Assembly: GCA_001899065.1 (NCBI GenBank)
Contig: MKUZ01000008.1
Coordinates: 1-64,000, forward strand
Source of the DNA: Devosia sp. 66-22
Lineage (GTDB): Bacteria > Pseudomonadota > Alphaproteobacteria > Rhizobiales > Devosiaceae
Length of the DNA stretch: 64,000 nt
Reading direction: 5' to 3'
Positions within the stretch are counted from its first letter, which is position 1, and every line of letters starts with the position of its first letter. A program made the position numbers and the translations under genes. Shown piece by piece: positions 1 to 7,885 of this stretch. The notes under the pieces are model-generated. The model was given only the letters and a program-made list of their open reading frames with translations. It ran no database searches and was not told the DNA's origin.

Positions 1-280
1 GGACTAACCGGCTGGACCCATGGTCCCGCCTCGCCGCTCCCTTGCCCACAGGGCGAAGGAGCATCCTCAAACCCGGGAGCCTCGCGGCGGCCCGGAGGGT
101 GCGCTCGTCCTTCAGCCAGGGAGCCTCGCATGCCTGTCCACGACCGCCTGCCATCGTCCCGCACGGATCAACGATGTGGGGAGGCCCATGTCTCATCTCG
201 ACGCGGGCAGGCGGATGGCCGATTGTGCAGCCGCGCGGCGGACCGACCAACCGGCCCGTCGGCGGCGGGTTAGGCACGGC
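1..280. other. leader region with no convincing gene
   Basis: I see no supported gene here. Upstream in-frame extension of rarA through this stretch gives a low-complexity Arg/Pro-rich peptide unlike the family. An 11-base direct repeat (GGGAGCCTCGC) occurs at 75-85 and 119-129. The stretch is probably the end of an upstream untranslated region plus the rarA leader. Confidence 0.4.
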
Positions 281-1597
281 ATGGCGGATTTGTTTGCGGT
301 TGAGGACGAGGCGCGGATGGGCGACAGCCCGCTGGCCGACCGGCTGCGACCGAAAACGCTCGACGAGGTGATCGGCCAGCGCCACCTGCTCGGGCCCGAC
401 GGCACGCTGCGCCGCATGATCGCCAGCGGCCGGCTGGGCTCGCTGATCCTGTGGGGTCCGCCGGGCACCGGCAAGACGACGATCGCCCGCCTCCTCGCCG
501 ATGCGGTGGGCTACCGCTTCAAGCAGATATCGGCGGTCTTTTCGGGCGTCGCGGACCTCAAGAAGGTGTTCGAGGAAGCCCGTTTCGAGCGGCTCAGCGG
601 CCACAAGACGCTGCTGTTCGTCGACGAGATCCATCGCTTCAACCGCGCCCAGCAGGACGGCTTCCTGCCGGTGATGGAAGACGGCACGGTGGTGCTGGTC
701 GGCGCCACCACCGAGAACCCCAGCTTCGAGCTCAATGCGGCGCTTCTCTCCCGCGCGCAGGTGCTCCGCCTCAACTCGTTCGCGCCCGACGAGCTCGAAC
801 AGATGGCGCAGCGTGCCGAGGCCCTGCTCGGCAAGGCGCTGCCGCTCGATGCGGAGGCCCGCGCCGGTCTGTTCGAGCTCGCCGATGGCGACGGGCGGGC
901 GATGCTCGGGCTGGTCGAAGAAGTATTCGCGGCTACCAAGCCGGACGAAGTGCTCGACAAGGCCGGCCTGCTCACCGTGGTCCAGCGCCGCGCGCCGATC
1001 TACGACAAGAAGCAGGACGGCCACTACAATCTCATCTCGGCGCTGCACAAGACGGTGCGCGGCTCCGACCCCGATGCGGCGCTCTACTACCTTGCGCGCA
1101 TGCTGGTGGCCGGCGAGGACCCGCTGTTCCTCGCGCGCCGGCTGATCCGCATGGCGAGCGAGGATATCGGCATGGCCGACCCGCAGGCGCTGCCGCTCGC
1201 GATCGCTGCACGCGACGCCTACGAAATGCTGGGATCTCCCGAGGGCGAGCTCGCGCTGGCCCAGGTCACCGTCTATCTCGCCACGGCGCCCAAATCGAAC
1301 GCCGTCTACACCGCCTTCGCCGCCGCCATGGACGTCGCCAAATCGTCCGGCTCGCCGATGCCGCCGATGACCATCCTCAATGCCCCGACCAAGCTGATGA
1401 AGGGGCAAGGCTACGGGTCGGGATATGTCTACGACCACGACACGCCCGAGGGCTTCTCCGGCCAGGAGTACTTCCCCGAGAAGCTCGGCCGGCAGGAATT
1501 CTACCAGCCGGTCGATCGCGGCTTCGAGCGCGAGGTCAGGAAGCGCCTCGACTATTTCAACCGGCTGCGGGCGCAGAAATCGAGCGAGCCGGAGTAG
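281..1597 (+). CDS. rarA: replication-associated recombination protein A (AAA+ ATPase)
   Basis: RarA (MgsA) is a clamp-loader-like AAA+ ATPase that acts at stalled replication forks and gaps. The 438-residue product has Walker A GPPGTGKT at about residues 59-66, Walker B FVDEIHRF, a sensor-1 segment (VGATTENPSFELN) and the C-terminal tetramerisation region with the family motif APTKLMK. The N-terminal PLADRLRPKTLDEVIGQ block is characteristic. The ATG at 281 was chosen because homology begins there and the upstream in-frame 87 codons are low complexity. Length matches the family (about 430-450). A perfect 6-bp hairpin lies 11 bp after the stop. Confidence 0.95.
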   Translation: MADLFAVEDEARMGDSPLADRLRPKTLDEVIGQRHLLGPDGTLRRMIASGRLGSLILWGPPGTGKTTIARLLADAVGYRFKQISAVFSGVADLKKVFEEARFERLSGHKTLLFVDEIHRFNRAQQDGFLPVMEDGTVVLVGATTENPSFELNAALLSRAQVLRLNSFAPDELEQMAQRAEALLGKALPLDAEARAGLFELADGDGRAMLGLVEEVFAATKPDEVLDKAGLLTVVQRRAPIYDKKQDGHYNLISALHKTVRGSDPDAALYYLARMLVAGEDPLFLARRLIRMASEDIGMADPQALPLAIAARDAYEMLGSPEGELALAQVTVYLATAPKSNAVYTAFAAAMDVAKSSGSPMPPMTILNAPTKLMKGQGYGSGYVYDHDTPEGFSGQEYFPEKLGRQEFYQPVDRGFEREVRKRLDYFNRLRAQKSSEPE

Positions 1598-1607
1598 CTT
1601 CCGTCAG

Positions 1608-1623
1608 GCGCAATTGGTTGCGC
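1608..1623 (+). terminator. hairpin after rarA
   Basis: GCGCAA-TTGG-TTGCGC forms a perfect 6-bp stem with a 4-base loop, 11 bp beyond the rarA stop. No T-run follows, so it may be a weak or Rho-assisted terminator or only an RNA-stabilising hairpin. Confidence 0.35.
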
Positions 1624-1660
1624 TGCTCTGCAATTCTGCCAAAACAGTCCCATATCTCTG

Positions 1661-2350
1661 GTGATTGAGATTGGGAGGGGGCAGATCGAACTGTTTTCAG
1701 CCGCATTCGCGCCATTCACCATCGCGCTGCTCGTCATGCTGGCGATCGGCGTGCTCGAAGTGGTGTCACTGCTCGTAGGCTTCTCGCCGTTCGGCTCGAT
1801 CGAGGACGCGCTCCCCGACGTGCCCGACCCCGATGCGTTCGACGCGCCCGATGCGAGCGGGGCCGCCGATGTGGGTGCGGTCGGGCAGGTGCTCGGCTGG
1901 CTCTCGGTCGGCCGCCTGCCGCTGCTGATGCTGCTCGTGATCTTCCTCACGACATTCGGGCTTTCCGGGTGGATCGTGCAGTGGGTGGCGGGCAGTGCCT
2001 CTGGCGCGCCGATCAGCCCGTGGCTTGCGGCCATTCCTGCATTGTTTGGCGGGGCCTTCGCGACGCGGCATCTGGGTCGTTTGCTCGGCCGCATTTTCCC
2101 GCGCGACCATACCGAGGTCGCGAGCCAGAAGGAGCTGATCGGCTCCTACGCCACGATCATCCGGGGCGAGGCAAGGCAAGGCCAGCCCGCCGAAGCCAAG
2201 ACCACCGATCTGCGCGGGCGCAGCCACTACATCCTGCTCGAACCGGACGATCCGGCGATGAGCTATGGCGCGGGGGACCGCGTGTTCATCGTGGGTCAAG
2301 ACAAGAACATTTACCGGGCTGTGACCCGTCTTTCGAAACCACAGGAGTAA
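1661..2350 (+). CDS. yqiJ: YqiJ-like (DUF1449) inner-membrane protein with OB-fold tail
   Basis: This 229-residue membrane protein precedes a flotillin gene, the arrangement of E. coli yqiJ-yqiK. Hydrophobic segments lie near residues 14-40, 82-105 and 116-135. They are followed by a soluble C-terminal domain (about 150-229) with the beta-rich character of the NfeD/YqiJ OB fold (IGSYATIIRGEARQG, YILLEPDD, DRVFIV). NfeD and YqiJ proteins are known membrane partners of flotillin/SPFH proteins. The GTG at 1661 is the only standard upstream start in frame. The N-terminus is uncertain because purine-rich GGGAGGGGG lies inside it. The stop is 7 bp before the flotillin start, so the two are almost certainly co-transcribed. 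Confidence 0.75.
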   Translation: MIEIGRGQIELFSAAFAPFTIALLVMLAIGVLEVVSLLVGFSPFGSIEDALPDVPDPDAFDAPDASGAADVGAVGQVLGWLSVGRLPLLMLLVIFLTTFGLSGWIVQWVAGSASGAPISPWLAAIPALFGGAFATRHLGRLLGRIFPRDHTEVASQKELIGSYATIIRGEARQGQPAEAKTTDLRGRSHYILLEPDDPAMSYGAGDRVFIVGQDKNIYRAVTRLSKPQE

Positions 2351-2357
2351 AGCTGCC

Positions 2358-3992
2358 GTGTTCGACGATCTGTTCAATATTCTCATCGTCGCTGCGCTCA
2401 TCGTCGTGGCGATCTTCGTTCTCGGGATGATCCTCGCGCGGCTCTATCGGCGCGCCTCCAAGGAGGTGTCGTTCGTCCGGACCGGCTTTGGCGGCCAGAA
2501 GGTGATCGTCAATGGCGGCGCCCTGGTGTTGCCGGTGCTGCACGAGATCATCCAAGTGAACATGAACACGCTGCGGCTCGAAGTGCGGCGCACCAACGAG
2601 CAGGCGCTGATCACCAAGGACCGGATGCGCGTCGATGTGCAGGCCGAGTTCTATGTGCGCGTGCAGCCGACGGCGGAATCGATCGCCAATGCCGCGCAGA
2701 CGCTGGGCCGCCGCACGATGGAGCCGGCGGCGCTCAAGGAACTGGTCGAGGGCAAGTTCGTCGACGCGCTGCGCGCCGTGGCCGCCGAGATGGCGATGGA
2801 GGAGCTGCATGAGCAGCGCGTCAACTTCGTCCAGAAGGTGCAGGCGGCGGTGTCCGAGGACATCCTCAAGAATGGCCTCGAGCTCGAATCCGTGTCGCTC
2901 ACCGGGCTCGACCAGACCAACCGCGAGTTCTTCAACGCCGACAACGTGTTCGACGCCGAGGGCCTCACCAAGATGACCCAGGCCATCGAGGATCGCCGCA
3001 AGACGCGCAACGACATCGAACAGAGCACGCAGGTGGCGATCGCGCGCAAGAACCTCGAGGCGCAGACCGAGCAGTACCAGATCCACCGCGACACCGAGTA
3101 TGCGCGCCTCAGCAATGAGCGCGAGATCGCCATTCGCGTCGACCAGCAGAACGCTGAGATCGAAAGCCAGCGCGCGCTGCGGGCCACCGAGTCCGAGGCG
3201 GCGCGCACGCTGAGCCGGCAGCAGATCCGCGAGGCGGCGATCAAGGCCGACCAGGCGATCGCGCTGTCGGAGGCCGACAGTAATATCGCCGTCGCGCAGA
3301 AATCGGAGGCCCAGTCCGAAGCCGACGCCAGGGCCAACGTGGCCCGCGCGCTCTCGGCCAAGGCCGCCGAAGAGGTGGAGACGGCGCGCCAGACCGAGGT
3401 CGCCGAGCGCACCAAGCGGATCCAGCTCATCGAGGCGGCGCAGGAAGCCGAGAAGGCGTCGATCAACATCGTCGTCGCATCGGACGCGGAAAAGCAGGCT
3501 GCCAAGAACCGCGCCGAGGCGGCCCGCACGCTCGCCGAAGGCGAGGCCGAAGCTGCCAAGCTCAAGGCTGCGGCGACCGAGGTGACCTATTCGGTCGAGG
3601 CCGCCGGCAAGCAGGCGCTCAACGAAGCGGCCAACCAGCTTTCGCCCGAGCAGATCGCGATGAACGTCCGCATGGCGCTGATCCAGGCGCTGCCGCAGAT
3701 CATCGCGGAGTCGGTCAAGCCGATGGAGAACATCGAGGGGATCAAGATCCTCCACGTCGACGGGCTCAATGGCGGGGGCGGCAATGGCTATGCCAACGGC
3801 CACGAGGGCGGCAACGGCATCGCCGACCAGGCGGTGGATGCGGCCCTGCGCTACCGCAGCCAGGCCCCGCTGATCGACGCGCTGCTCAGCGAACTGGGCC
3901 TCAAGGGCGGCTCGCTCAACGGGCTCGTCTCGTCGGTCGTCGCTCCATCGCTCGAAACGCCCGCCGCTCCGCCCGCCAAGCCGACCAAGTAG
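2358..3992 (+). CDS. yqiK: flotillin-family (SPFH) protein, YqiK-like
   Basis: Flotillins are membrane-anchored scaffold proteins that organise detergent-resistant membrane microdomains. The 544-residue product has an N-terminal membrane segment (about 6-28), an SPFH/band-7 domain (about 40-210), and a long Ala/Glu-rich coiled coil (about 210-410, many EAE and ARA repeats). A Gly/Asn-rich linker (GGGGNGYANG, about 472-488) precedes a C-terminal helical tail. The start is GTG at 2358. It lies 7 bp after the YqiJ-like gene, which supports a two-gene membrane-domain operon. The only upstream signal noted is the short GTG-initiated partner gene. Confidence 0.88.
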   Translation: MFDDLFNILIVAALIVVAIFVLGMILARLYRRASKEVSFVRTGFGGQKVIVNGGALVLPVLHEIIQVNMNTLRLEVRRTNEQALITKDRMRVDVQAEFYVRVQPTAESIANAAQTLGRRTMEPAALKELVEGKFVDALRAVAAEMAMEELHEQRVNFVQKVQAAVSEDILKNGLELESVSLTGLDQTNREFFNADNVFDAEGLTKMTQAIEDRRKTRNDIEQSTQVAIARKNLEAQTEQYQIHRDTEYARLSNEREIAIRVDQQNAEIESQRALRATESEAARTLSRQQIREAAIKADQAIALSEADSNIAVAQKSEAQSEADARANVARALSAKAAEEVETARQTEVAERTKRIQLIEAAQEAEKASINIVVASDAEKQAAKNRAEAARTLAEGEAEAAKLKAAATEVTYSVEAAGKQALNEAANQLSPEQIAMNVRMALIQALPQIIAESVKPMENIEGIKILHVDGLNGGGGNGYANGHEGGNGIADQAVDAALRYRSQAPLIDALLSELGLKGGSLNGLVSSVVAPSLETPAAPPAKPTK

Positions 3993-4047
3993 CGTGCTGG
4001 TCGGGGAGGGGCTGGAAATCGGGGGAAACGCGCCCTAGAAGCGGGGC

Positions 4048-4431
4048 ATGTATCCAATCCTCCTCGTGGGCATCGGCGGCGCCATCGGCTCCATCGCGCG
4101 CTATCTGAGCGGCGTGGCTGTCGGCCGGTTCTGGTCGGGCCCGTTCCCGCTCGCAACGATGCTGGTCAATATCAGCGGCTCGCTGGTCATGGGCCTGTTC
4201 ATCGGCTGGCTGGCCCGAACGACACCAGCCTGGCAGGCCGACGCACGGCTGTTCGTCGCCGTGGGCATCCTCGGCGGCTTCACGACGCTGTCGTCCTTCT
4301 CGCTAGACACAGTCGGGCTGCTCGAGCGTGGCGAGGTGGGACAGGCCGCGCTCTACGTGGCGGTTTCGGTCGTCGTCAGCATCGCCGCCCTGTTCGTGGG
4401 GCTTGCGCTCATGCGCCTGGGTGCGGCATGA
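4048..4431 (+). CDS. crcB: fluoride-specific ion channel/exporter CrcB (Fluc)
   Basis: This 127-residue protein is a dual-topology fluoride channel that lowers cytoplasmic fluoride. Four hydrophobic helices are visible. Family signatures are present: GGAIGSIARYL near the N-terminus, the pore asparagine motif NISGSLVMG (about residues 40-48), and GGFTTLSSFS (about 75-84), which holds the Phe/Thr pore residues and the sodium site. Its stop overlaps the start of the pseudouridine synthase (ATGA), indicating coupling. I looked for a fluoride riboswitch in the 55 bp upstream and did not find the conserved core. Confidence 0.95.
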   Translation: MYPILLVGIGGAIGSIARYLSGVAVGRFWSGPFPLATMLVNISGSLVMGLFIGWLARTTPAWQADARLFVAVGILGGFTTLSSFSLDTVGLLERGEVGQAALYVAVSVVVSIAALFVGLALMRLGAA

Positions 4432-5411
4432 GCGGAACACGCCTGCAGACCGTAGCGCGCGACGAAGACGGCATGCGGCTCGATCGCTGGTTCGGCGTGC
4501 ACTTCCCGCAGGTGACCTTCGGTCATCTGCAGAAACTGATCCGCACAGGGCAGGTGCGTATCGACAGCGGACGCGCCAAGACCAACTCCCGGCTCGAAGC
4601 GGGCCAGCAGGTGCGCATTCCGCCGCTCGATGCAGAAGTGCGGCGTATCGAGCAGAAGATCAGCACCGAAGATGCCGCCTTCCTGCGCGACCTTATCATC
4701 TACGAGGACGATGAGCTCTACGTCTTCAACAAGCCGCACGGACTCGCCTCGCAGGGCGGCAGCGGCACCAAGCGGCACATGGACGGACTGCTGAAGTCGC
4801 TGCCCAACAAACAGGGCGAGGCGCCGCGCCTGGTGCATCGGCTGGACCGCGATACGTCGGGCGTGCTGGTGGTGGCCAAGACGCGGGCGGCGGCGGCGCA
4901 TTTCGGAAAAGTGTTCCAGTCGCGCGGGGCGCAGAAGATCTACTGGGCCGTTGTCTATGGCGTCCCCACGCCGCAGCAGGGCAGCATTTCATGCTTCCTC
5001 GCCAAGCAGATCGTGGGCGACAACGAGCAAATGGTCGTCGTCGAACAGAACCATCCGGGCGCGCAGCATTCCAAGACCTTCTACTCGGTGACCGATATTG
5101 CGGCGCGGCGCTTCGCCTGGGTGACGCTCAAGCCGGTGACCGGCCGCACGCATCAATTGCGCGTCCACATGCAGCAGCTTCGTCATCCGATCATGGGCGA
5201 TCCGCGCTACTTCGATATCGAGAACTTCCAGGGGGCGCCGGGACTGGGCGAGGGGCTGCACCTGCACGCCCGCCGTATCCGCCTGCCGCTCCGGTCGGGC
5301 AAGCTTCTCGACGTATCGGCGCCGCTGCCGCCGCACATGGTGCAGAGCTTCGAGGCACTGGGCTTCGACGCCGACCGCTACGATGTGCGCGACGAGGATC
5401 CCGAGGCCTGA
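4428..5411 (+). CDS. RluA-family ribosomal large-subunit pseudouridine synthase (RluC-like)
   Basis: The enzyme isomerises uridine to pseudouridine in 23S rRNA. The 327-residue protein has an N-terminal S4 RNA-binding domain (about 12-75, DRWFGVHFPQVTFGHLQKLIR) and an RluA catalytic domain. The catalytic Asp is about residue 140 in HRLDRDTSG, followed by GRTHQLRVH. S4 plus RluA is the architecture of RluC and RluD. RluC is favoured because the first S4 residues (RLDRWF) match that subgroup, but the exact target uridines cannot be read from sequence. It starts inside the crcB stop codon (ATGA overlap). Confidence 0.9.
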   Translation: MSGTRLQTVARDEDGMRLDRWFGVHFPQVTFGHLQKLIRTGQVRIDSGRAKTNSRLEAGQQVRIPPLDAEVRRIEQKISTEDAAFLRDLIIYEDDELYVFNKPHGLASQGGSGTKRHMDGLLKSLPNKQGEAPRLVHRLDRDTSGVLVVAKTRAAAAHFGKVFQSRGAQKIYWAVVYGVPTPQQGSISCFLAKQIVGDNEQMVVVEQNHPGAQHSKTFYSVTDIAARRFAWVTLKPVTGRTHQLRVHMQQLRHPIMGDPRYFDIENFQGAPGLGEGLHLHARRIRLPLRSGKLLDVSAPLPPHMVQSFEALGFDADRYDVRDEDPEA

Positions 5412-5493
5412 TCAACTCCTTGCGAGCGTGCGACCGATAGCGCAACAGGGGTGTTGCCGGGGTACGGCCACTGTCGGTCGAAGGGAGACCTCA

Positions 5494-6123
5494 ATGAAAC
5501 CGATCGTTCTTGCCGCGGCGGCCGCGGCAACCCTCGCCATTGCTGCCCCCGCGGTCGCGCAGGATGCGGCCAATATGAGCTTCTTCATCACCAGCGCTGG
5601 ACCGGGCGACGGCGCCAATCTGGGCGGACTCGCCGGGGCCGACGCCCACTGCATGAAGCTTGCCGGAGCGGCCAGCTCGTCCGGCCACACATGGGTCGCC
5701 TATCTGAGCGCCGAGGGAGTCAACGCCAAGGACCGCATCGGCACCGGACCGTGGCAGAACTTCAAGGGCGACGTGATTGCGACCGATGTCGCCAACCTTC
5801 ACTCGGACGCCAACAATCTTACCAAGGAAACGGGGCTGACCGAGACCGGCGGCATGGTGAAGGGTCGGGGCGACGATCCCAACCAGCACGACATCCTGAC
5901 CGGGTCCAATGCCGACGGCACGCTGGCAGCCGGCCAGACCTGTGGCGACTGGACACTGAACGGGGAGGGGACGGCGATCGTCGGCCATTTCGACCGGGTC
6001 GGGATCAATGACTCGGCGGAGATGAAGTCGTGGAACTCCTCTCATCCCAGCCGCGGCTGCAGCCAGGACAATCTGGTGGGCACCGGCGGCGCCGGACTGC
6101 TCTATTGCTTCCGGGTCAACTGA
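5494..6123 (+). CDS. secreted lectin-like (C-type-lectin-fold) protein
   Basis: This 209-residue exported protein has a clear signal peptide (MKPIVLAAAAAATLAIAAPAVAQ). The mature part begins with SFFITSAGPGDGANLGGLAGAD and contains AHCMKLAGAA, HTWVAYLS, TCGDWTL and a C-terminal GLLYCFRV. Four Cys residues could form two disulphides. This pattern is seen in proteobacterial periplasmic proteins annotated as lectins with the endostatin/C-type-lectin fold. The start at 5494 has GGGAGACC just upstream, and longer in-frame versions would destroy the signal peptide. It is a stand-alone gene followed by a strong terminator. Ligand and role are unknown. Confidence 0.75.
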   Translation: MKPIVLAAAAAATLAIAAPAVAQDAANMSFFITSAGPGDGANLGGLAGADAHCMKLAGAASSSGHTWVAYLSAEGVNAKDRIGTGPWQNFKGDVIATDVANLHSDANNLTKETGLTETGGMVKGRGDDPNQHDILTGSNADGTLAAGQTCGDWTLNGEGTAIVGHFDRVGINDSAEMKSWNSSHPSRGCSQDNLVGTGGAGLLYCFRVN

Positions 6124-6137
6124 GCTTCCTGCGGCGG

Positions 6138-6164
6138 CGCGGGGCGTGACACGCCCCGCGTTTT
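6138..6164 (+). terminator. Rho-independent terminator after lectin-like gene
   Basis: CGCGGGGCGTG-A-CACGCCCCGCG is a perfect 11-base inverted repeat followed directly by TTTT, 14 bp after the stop at 6123. It is the clearest intrinsic terminator in the window. Confidence 0.85.
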
Positions 6165-6196
6165 GTGGTCTGAGCGGGCCAACAAAGGACAGTCCC

Positions 6197-6865
6197 TTGC
6201 GGCTCGTGATTTTCGACCTCGACGGCACGCTGATCGACTCGGTCGCGCTGATCGTGGAAACCGTCACCACTTCGTTCCGCGCCGTGAACGAGCCGGAACC
6301 CGACGAGCGGGCCATCCGCGCGATATCGGGCATTACGGCGCGCGATGCGCTGGTGATCCTCGCGCCGACAGCGTCTGAAGAGCGTATCGACGTGCTGCTC
6401 GAAAGCTACCGGGCGCATTATCACAGCGCCAAGGGTGTAGAGCGCGAGCCGATCTTCGTGGGTGGACTTGCGGCGCTCGACCGTCTCCAGGCCAGTCCTG
6501 AAACGATCCTCGCCGTTGCAACGGGCAAAGGCTATCGCGGGGCCATCACGCTGCTTGAGAGCCACGGCATCATCACCCGCTTCCACTCGATCCAGACGCC
6601 CGATCACAACCGGGGCAAGCCCGACCCGCAGATGATCGAGACGGCGATGGACGAGGCCGGGGCCTTGCATGCGCAGACGGTGATGATCGGCGACACGATC
6701 CACGACATGCGCATGGCGAAGGCCGCGGGCGTCAAGGCGATCGGCGTGAGCTGGGGTTATCACGAGGCGACGGAACTGCTGGCCGAGGGCGCCGACATCG
6801 TCATCGACAGCTTCGATCAGCTCGATGCCGCGATCGACCACCTGCTGGGAGCGGTCGATGCGTGA
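6197..6865 (+). CDS. HAD-IA family hydrolase, phosphoglycolate phosphatase-like
   Basis: This is a haloacid-dehalogenase-superfamily phosphatase of 222 residues. Motif I is FDLDGTLIDS at residues 5-14 with the nucleophile Asp and general acid Asp. Motif II is VATGKG, the conserved Lys is in KPDPQM, and motif IV is MIGDTIHDM. A cap region lies between motifs I and II. The TTG at 6197 is preferred as start: AAAGGA sits 7 bp before it and HAD proteins start close to motif I. The upstream in-frame ATG at 6146 would add 17 residues overlapping the terminator stem. The substrate (phosphoglycolate or another sugar phosphate) is not resolvable. It overlaps the ATP12 chaperone gene by 8 bp. Confidence 0.88.
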   Translation: MRLVIFDLDGTLIDSVALIVETVTTSFRAVNEPEPDERAIRAISGITARDALVILAPTASEERIDVLLESYRAHYHSAKGVEREPIFVGGLAALDRLQASPETILAVATGKGYRGAITLLESHGIITRFHSIQTPDHNRGKPDPQMIETAMDEAGALHAQTVMIGDTIHDMRMAKAAGVKAIGVSWGYHEATELLAEGADIVIDSFDQLDAAIDHLLGAVDA

Positions 6866-7634
6866 GTTCCTGGACGATGCTCACGCGCACCGCGATGACG
6901 GCTATGGCCGTGCCCAGGCGCACGTCAAGCGCGAGTTGCCCAAGCGGTTCTACAAGGATGCCACTGTGCAGCCCATGGAGGGCGGCTTTGCAGTCGGCCT
7001 TGATGGGCGGGTGCCCAAGACGCCGGGCATGAAACCGGTCGTCGTGCCCACGCAGGGGGTTGCCGAGGCGATGGCGGTCGAATGGACGGCGCAGGGCGAG
7101 TTCATCGATCCCGAAACCATGCCGCTGGTCCGGCTGGTCAACTCGGCCGTCGAGGCGGGCGAAGAGGCCATGCCGGCGCTGCGCGCCGAGATCGTCAAGT
7201 ATGCCGGCAACGACCTGCTGCTCTATCGCGCCGAGCAGCCGGAAGGGCTGGTCCGGCGGCAGGAGCGGTACTGGGACGCGGTCCTCGTGCCGCTGGCGCG
7301 GCAGCTCGATGTTGCGTTCCAGCCGACTGTGGGCATCCGGCACCAGCCGCAGCCGCCGGCGACCCTGCAGAAGCTGGCTGCAGTTCTCGAAAACGAGGCG
7401 CTGCTGCCGTTGACCGCGATGAACGCGATTACCTCGATCACCGGGTCTGGACTGCTCGCCATCGCGCACCGCCTGGGCCTGCTCGGGGCGGAAGAGACGT
7501 GGCTGGCTGCGCATGTCGACGAAGATCACAATGTCGAGCTCTGGGGCGAGGTCGAGGAGATCACCACCCGCCGCGCCAAGCGGCGCGCCGAGTTCGATGC
7601 GGCGGTGCACCTGCTCGAAATGCTAACGCGCTGA
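6858..7634 (+). CDS. ATP12-family F1-ATPase assembly chaperone
   Basis: ATP12 proteins bind the F1 alpha subunit during ATP synthase assembly. They are found in mitochondria and alphaproteobacteria. The 258-residue protein carries the N-terminal RFYKDA block (about 33-38), the LDGRVPKTPG motif (about 51-60), the VAEAMAVEWTAQGEFIDPETMPL stretch and the ALLPLTAMNAITSITGSGL region typical of the family. The ATG at 6858 lies inside the end of the HAD gene, so the two are translationally coupled. This pairing of an HAD phosphatase with ATP12 is common in Alphaproteobacteria. Confidence 0.92.
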   Translation: MREFLDDAHAHRDDGYGRAQAHVKRELPKRFYKDATVQPMEGGFAVGLDGRVPKTPGMKPVVVPTQGVAEAMAVEWTAQGEFIDPETMPLVRLVNSAVEAGEEAMPALRAEIVKYAGNDLLLYRAEQPEGLVRRQERYWDAVLVPLARQLDVAFQPTVGIRHQPQPPATLQKLAAVLENEALLPLTAMNAITSITGSGLLAIAHRLGLLGAEETWLAAHVDEDHNVELWGEVEEITTRRAKRRAEFDAAVHLLEMLTR

Positions 7635-7684
7635 ATCCTCGAAACTTCCGGGACCTCTGCACGGGAACTGCACGAACGGACCGC

Positions 7685-7885
7685 ATGCTCCGCCGCATGC
7701 GTAACCCGATTCAGCCCTCGCCCGACCGTCCCATCCCGCTGCCCGATTGCATCCTGATGGACGCCTGGTGGGCGGACAGGCGCGACGAGTTGCGTGACCG
7801 GCCGGCCGCGTTGCGCCTCGTCCACGTCGAGAGCGAAGAGGGCCGACATGACCGACATCACCGCGCCGGAGACGGCTACCGCTGA
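7685..7885 (+). CDS. possible small protein (66 aa) overlapping the next gene
   Basis: In the 213-bp gap between the ATP12 gene and the DUF4153-like gene there is an open frame starting at ATG 7685 or ATG 7697. It ends 38 bp inside the following gene. The predicted peptide is polar (PSPDRPIPLPDCILMDAWWADRRDEL) with no membrane segment. Third codon positions are mostly G/C as in real genes here, but no strong ribosome site precedes it. It may be a real small protein, a leader peptide or chance. Confidence 0.25.
   Translation: MLRRMRNPIQPSPDRPIPLPDCILMDAWWADRRDELRDRPAALRLVHVESEEGRHDRHHRAGDGYR

Noticed and set aside
75-129. Direct repeat GGGAGCCTCGC at 75 and 119
   Set aside because: It is only 11 bases, GC-rich and present twice; chance or an undefined leader element is as likely as a mobile or regulatory repeat.
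193-474. Minus-strand open frame opposite the rarA start
   Set aside because: It is the antisense of the conserved RarA AAA+ N-terminus, with Ser/Arg-rich composition typical of a shadow frame.
2286-3803. 505-codon minus-strand frame opposite the flotillin gene
   Set aside because: Arg/Leu/Gly/Asp-rich shadow frame of a long GC-rich coding region; the plus strand has a clear SPFH protein.
3993-4047. Possible fluoride riboswitch before crcB
   Set aside because: The 55 bp contain GGGG runs and GGAAA but not the conserved fluoride aptamer core or a matching pseudoknot, so it was not called.
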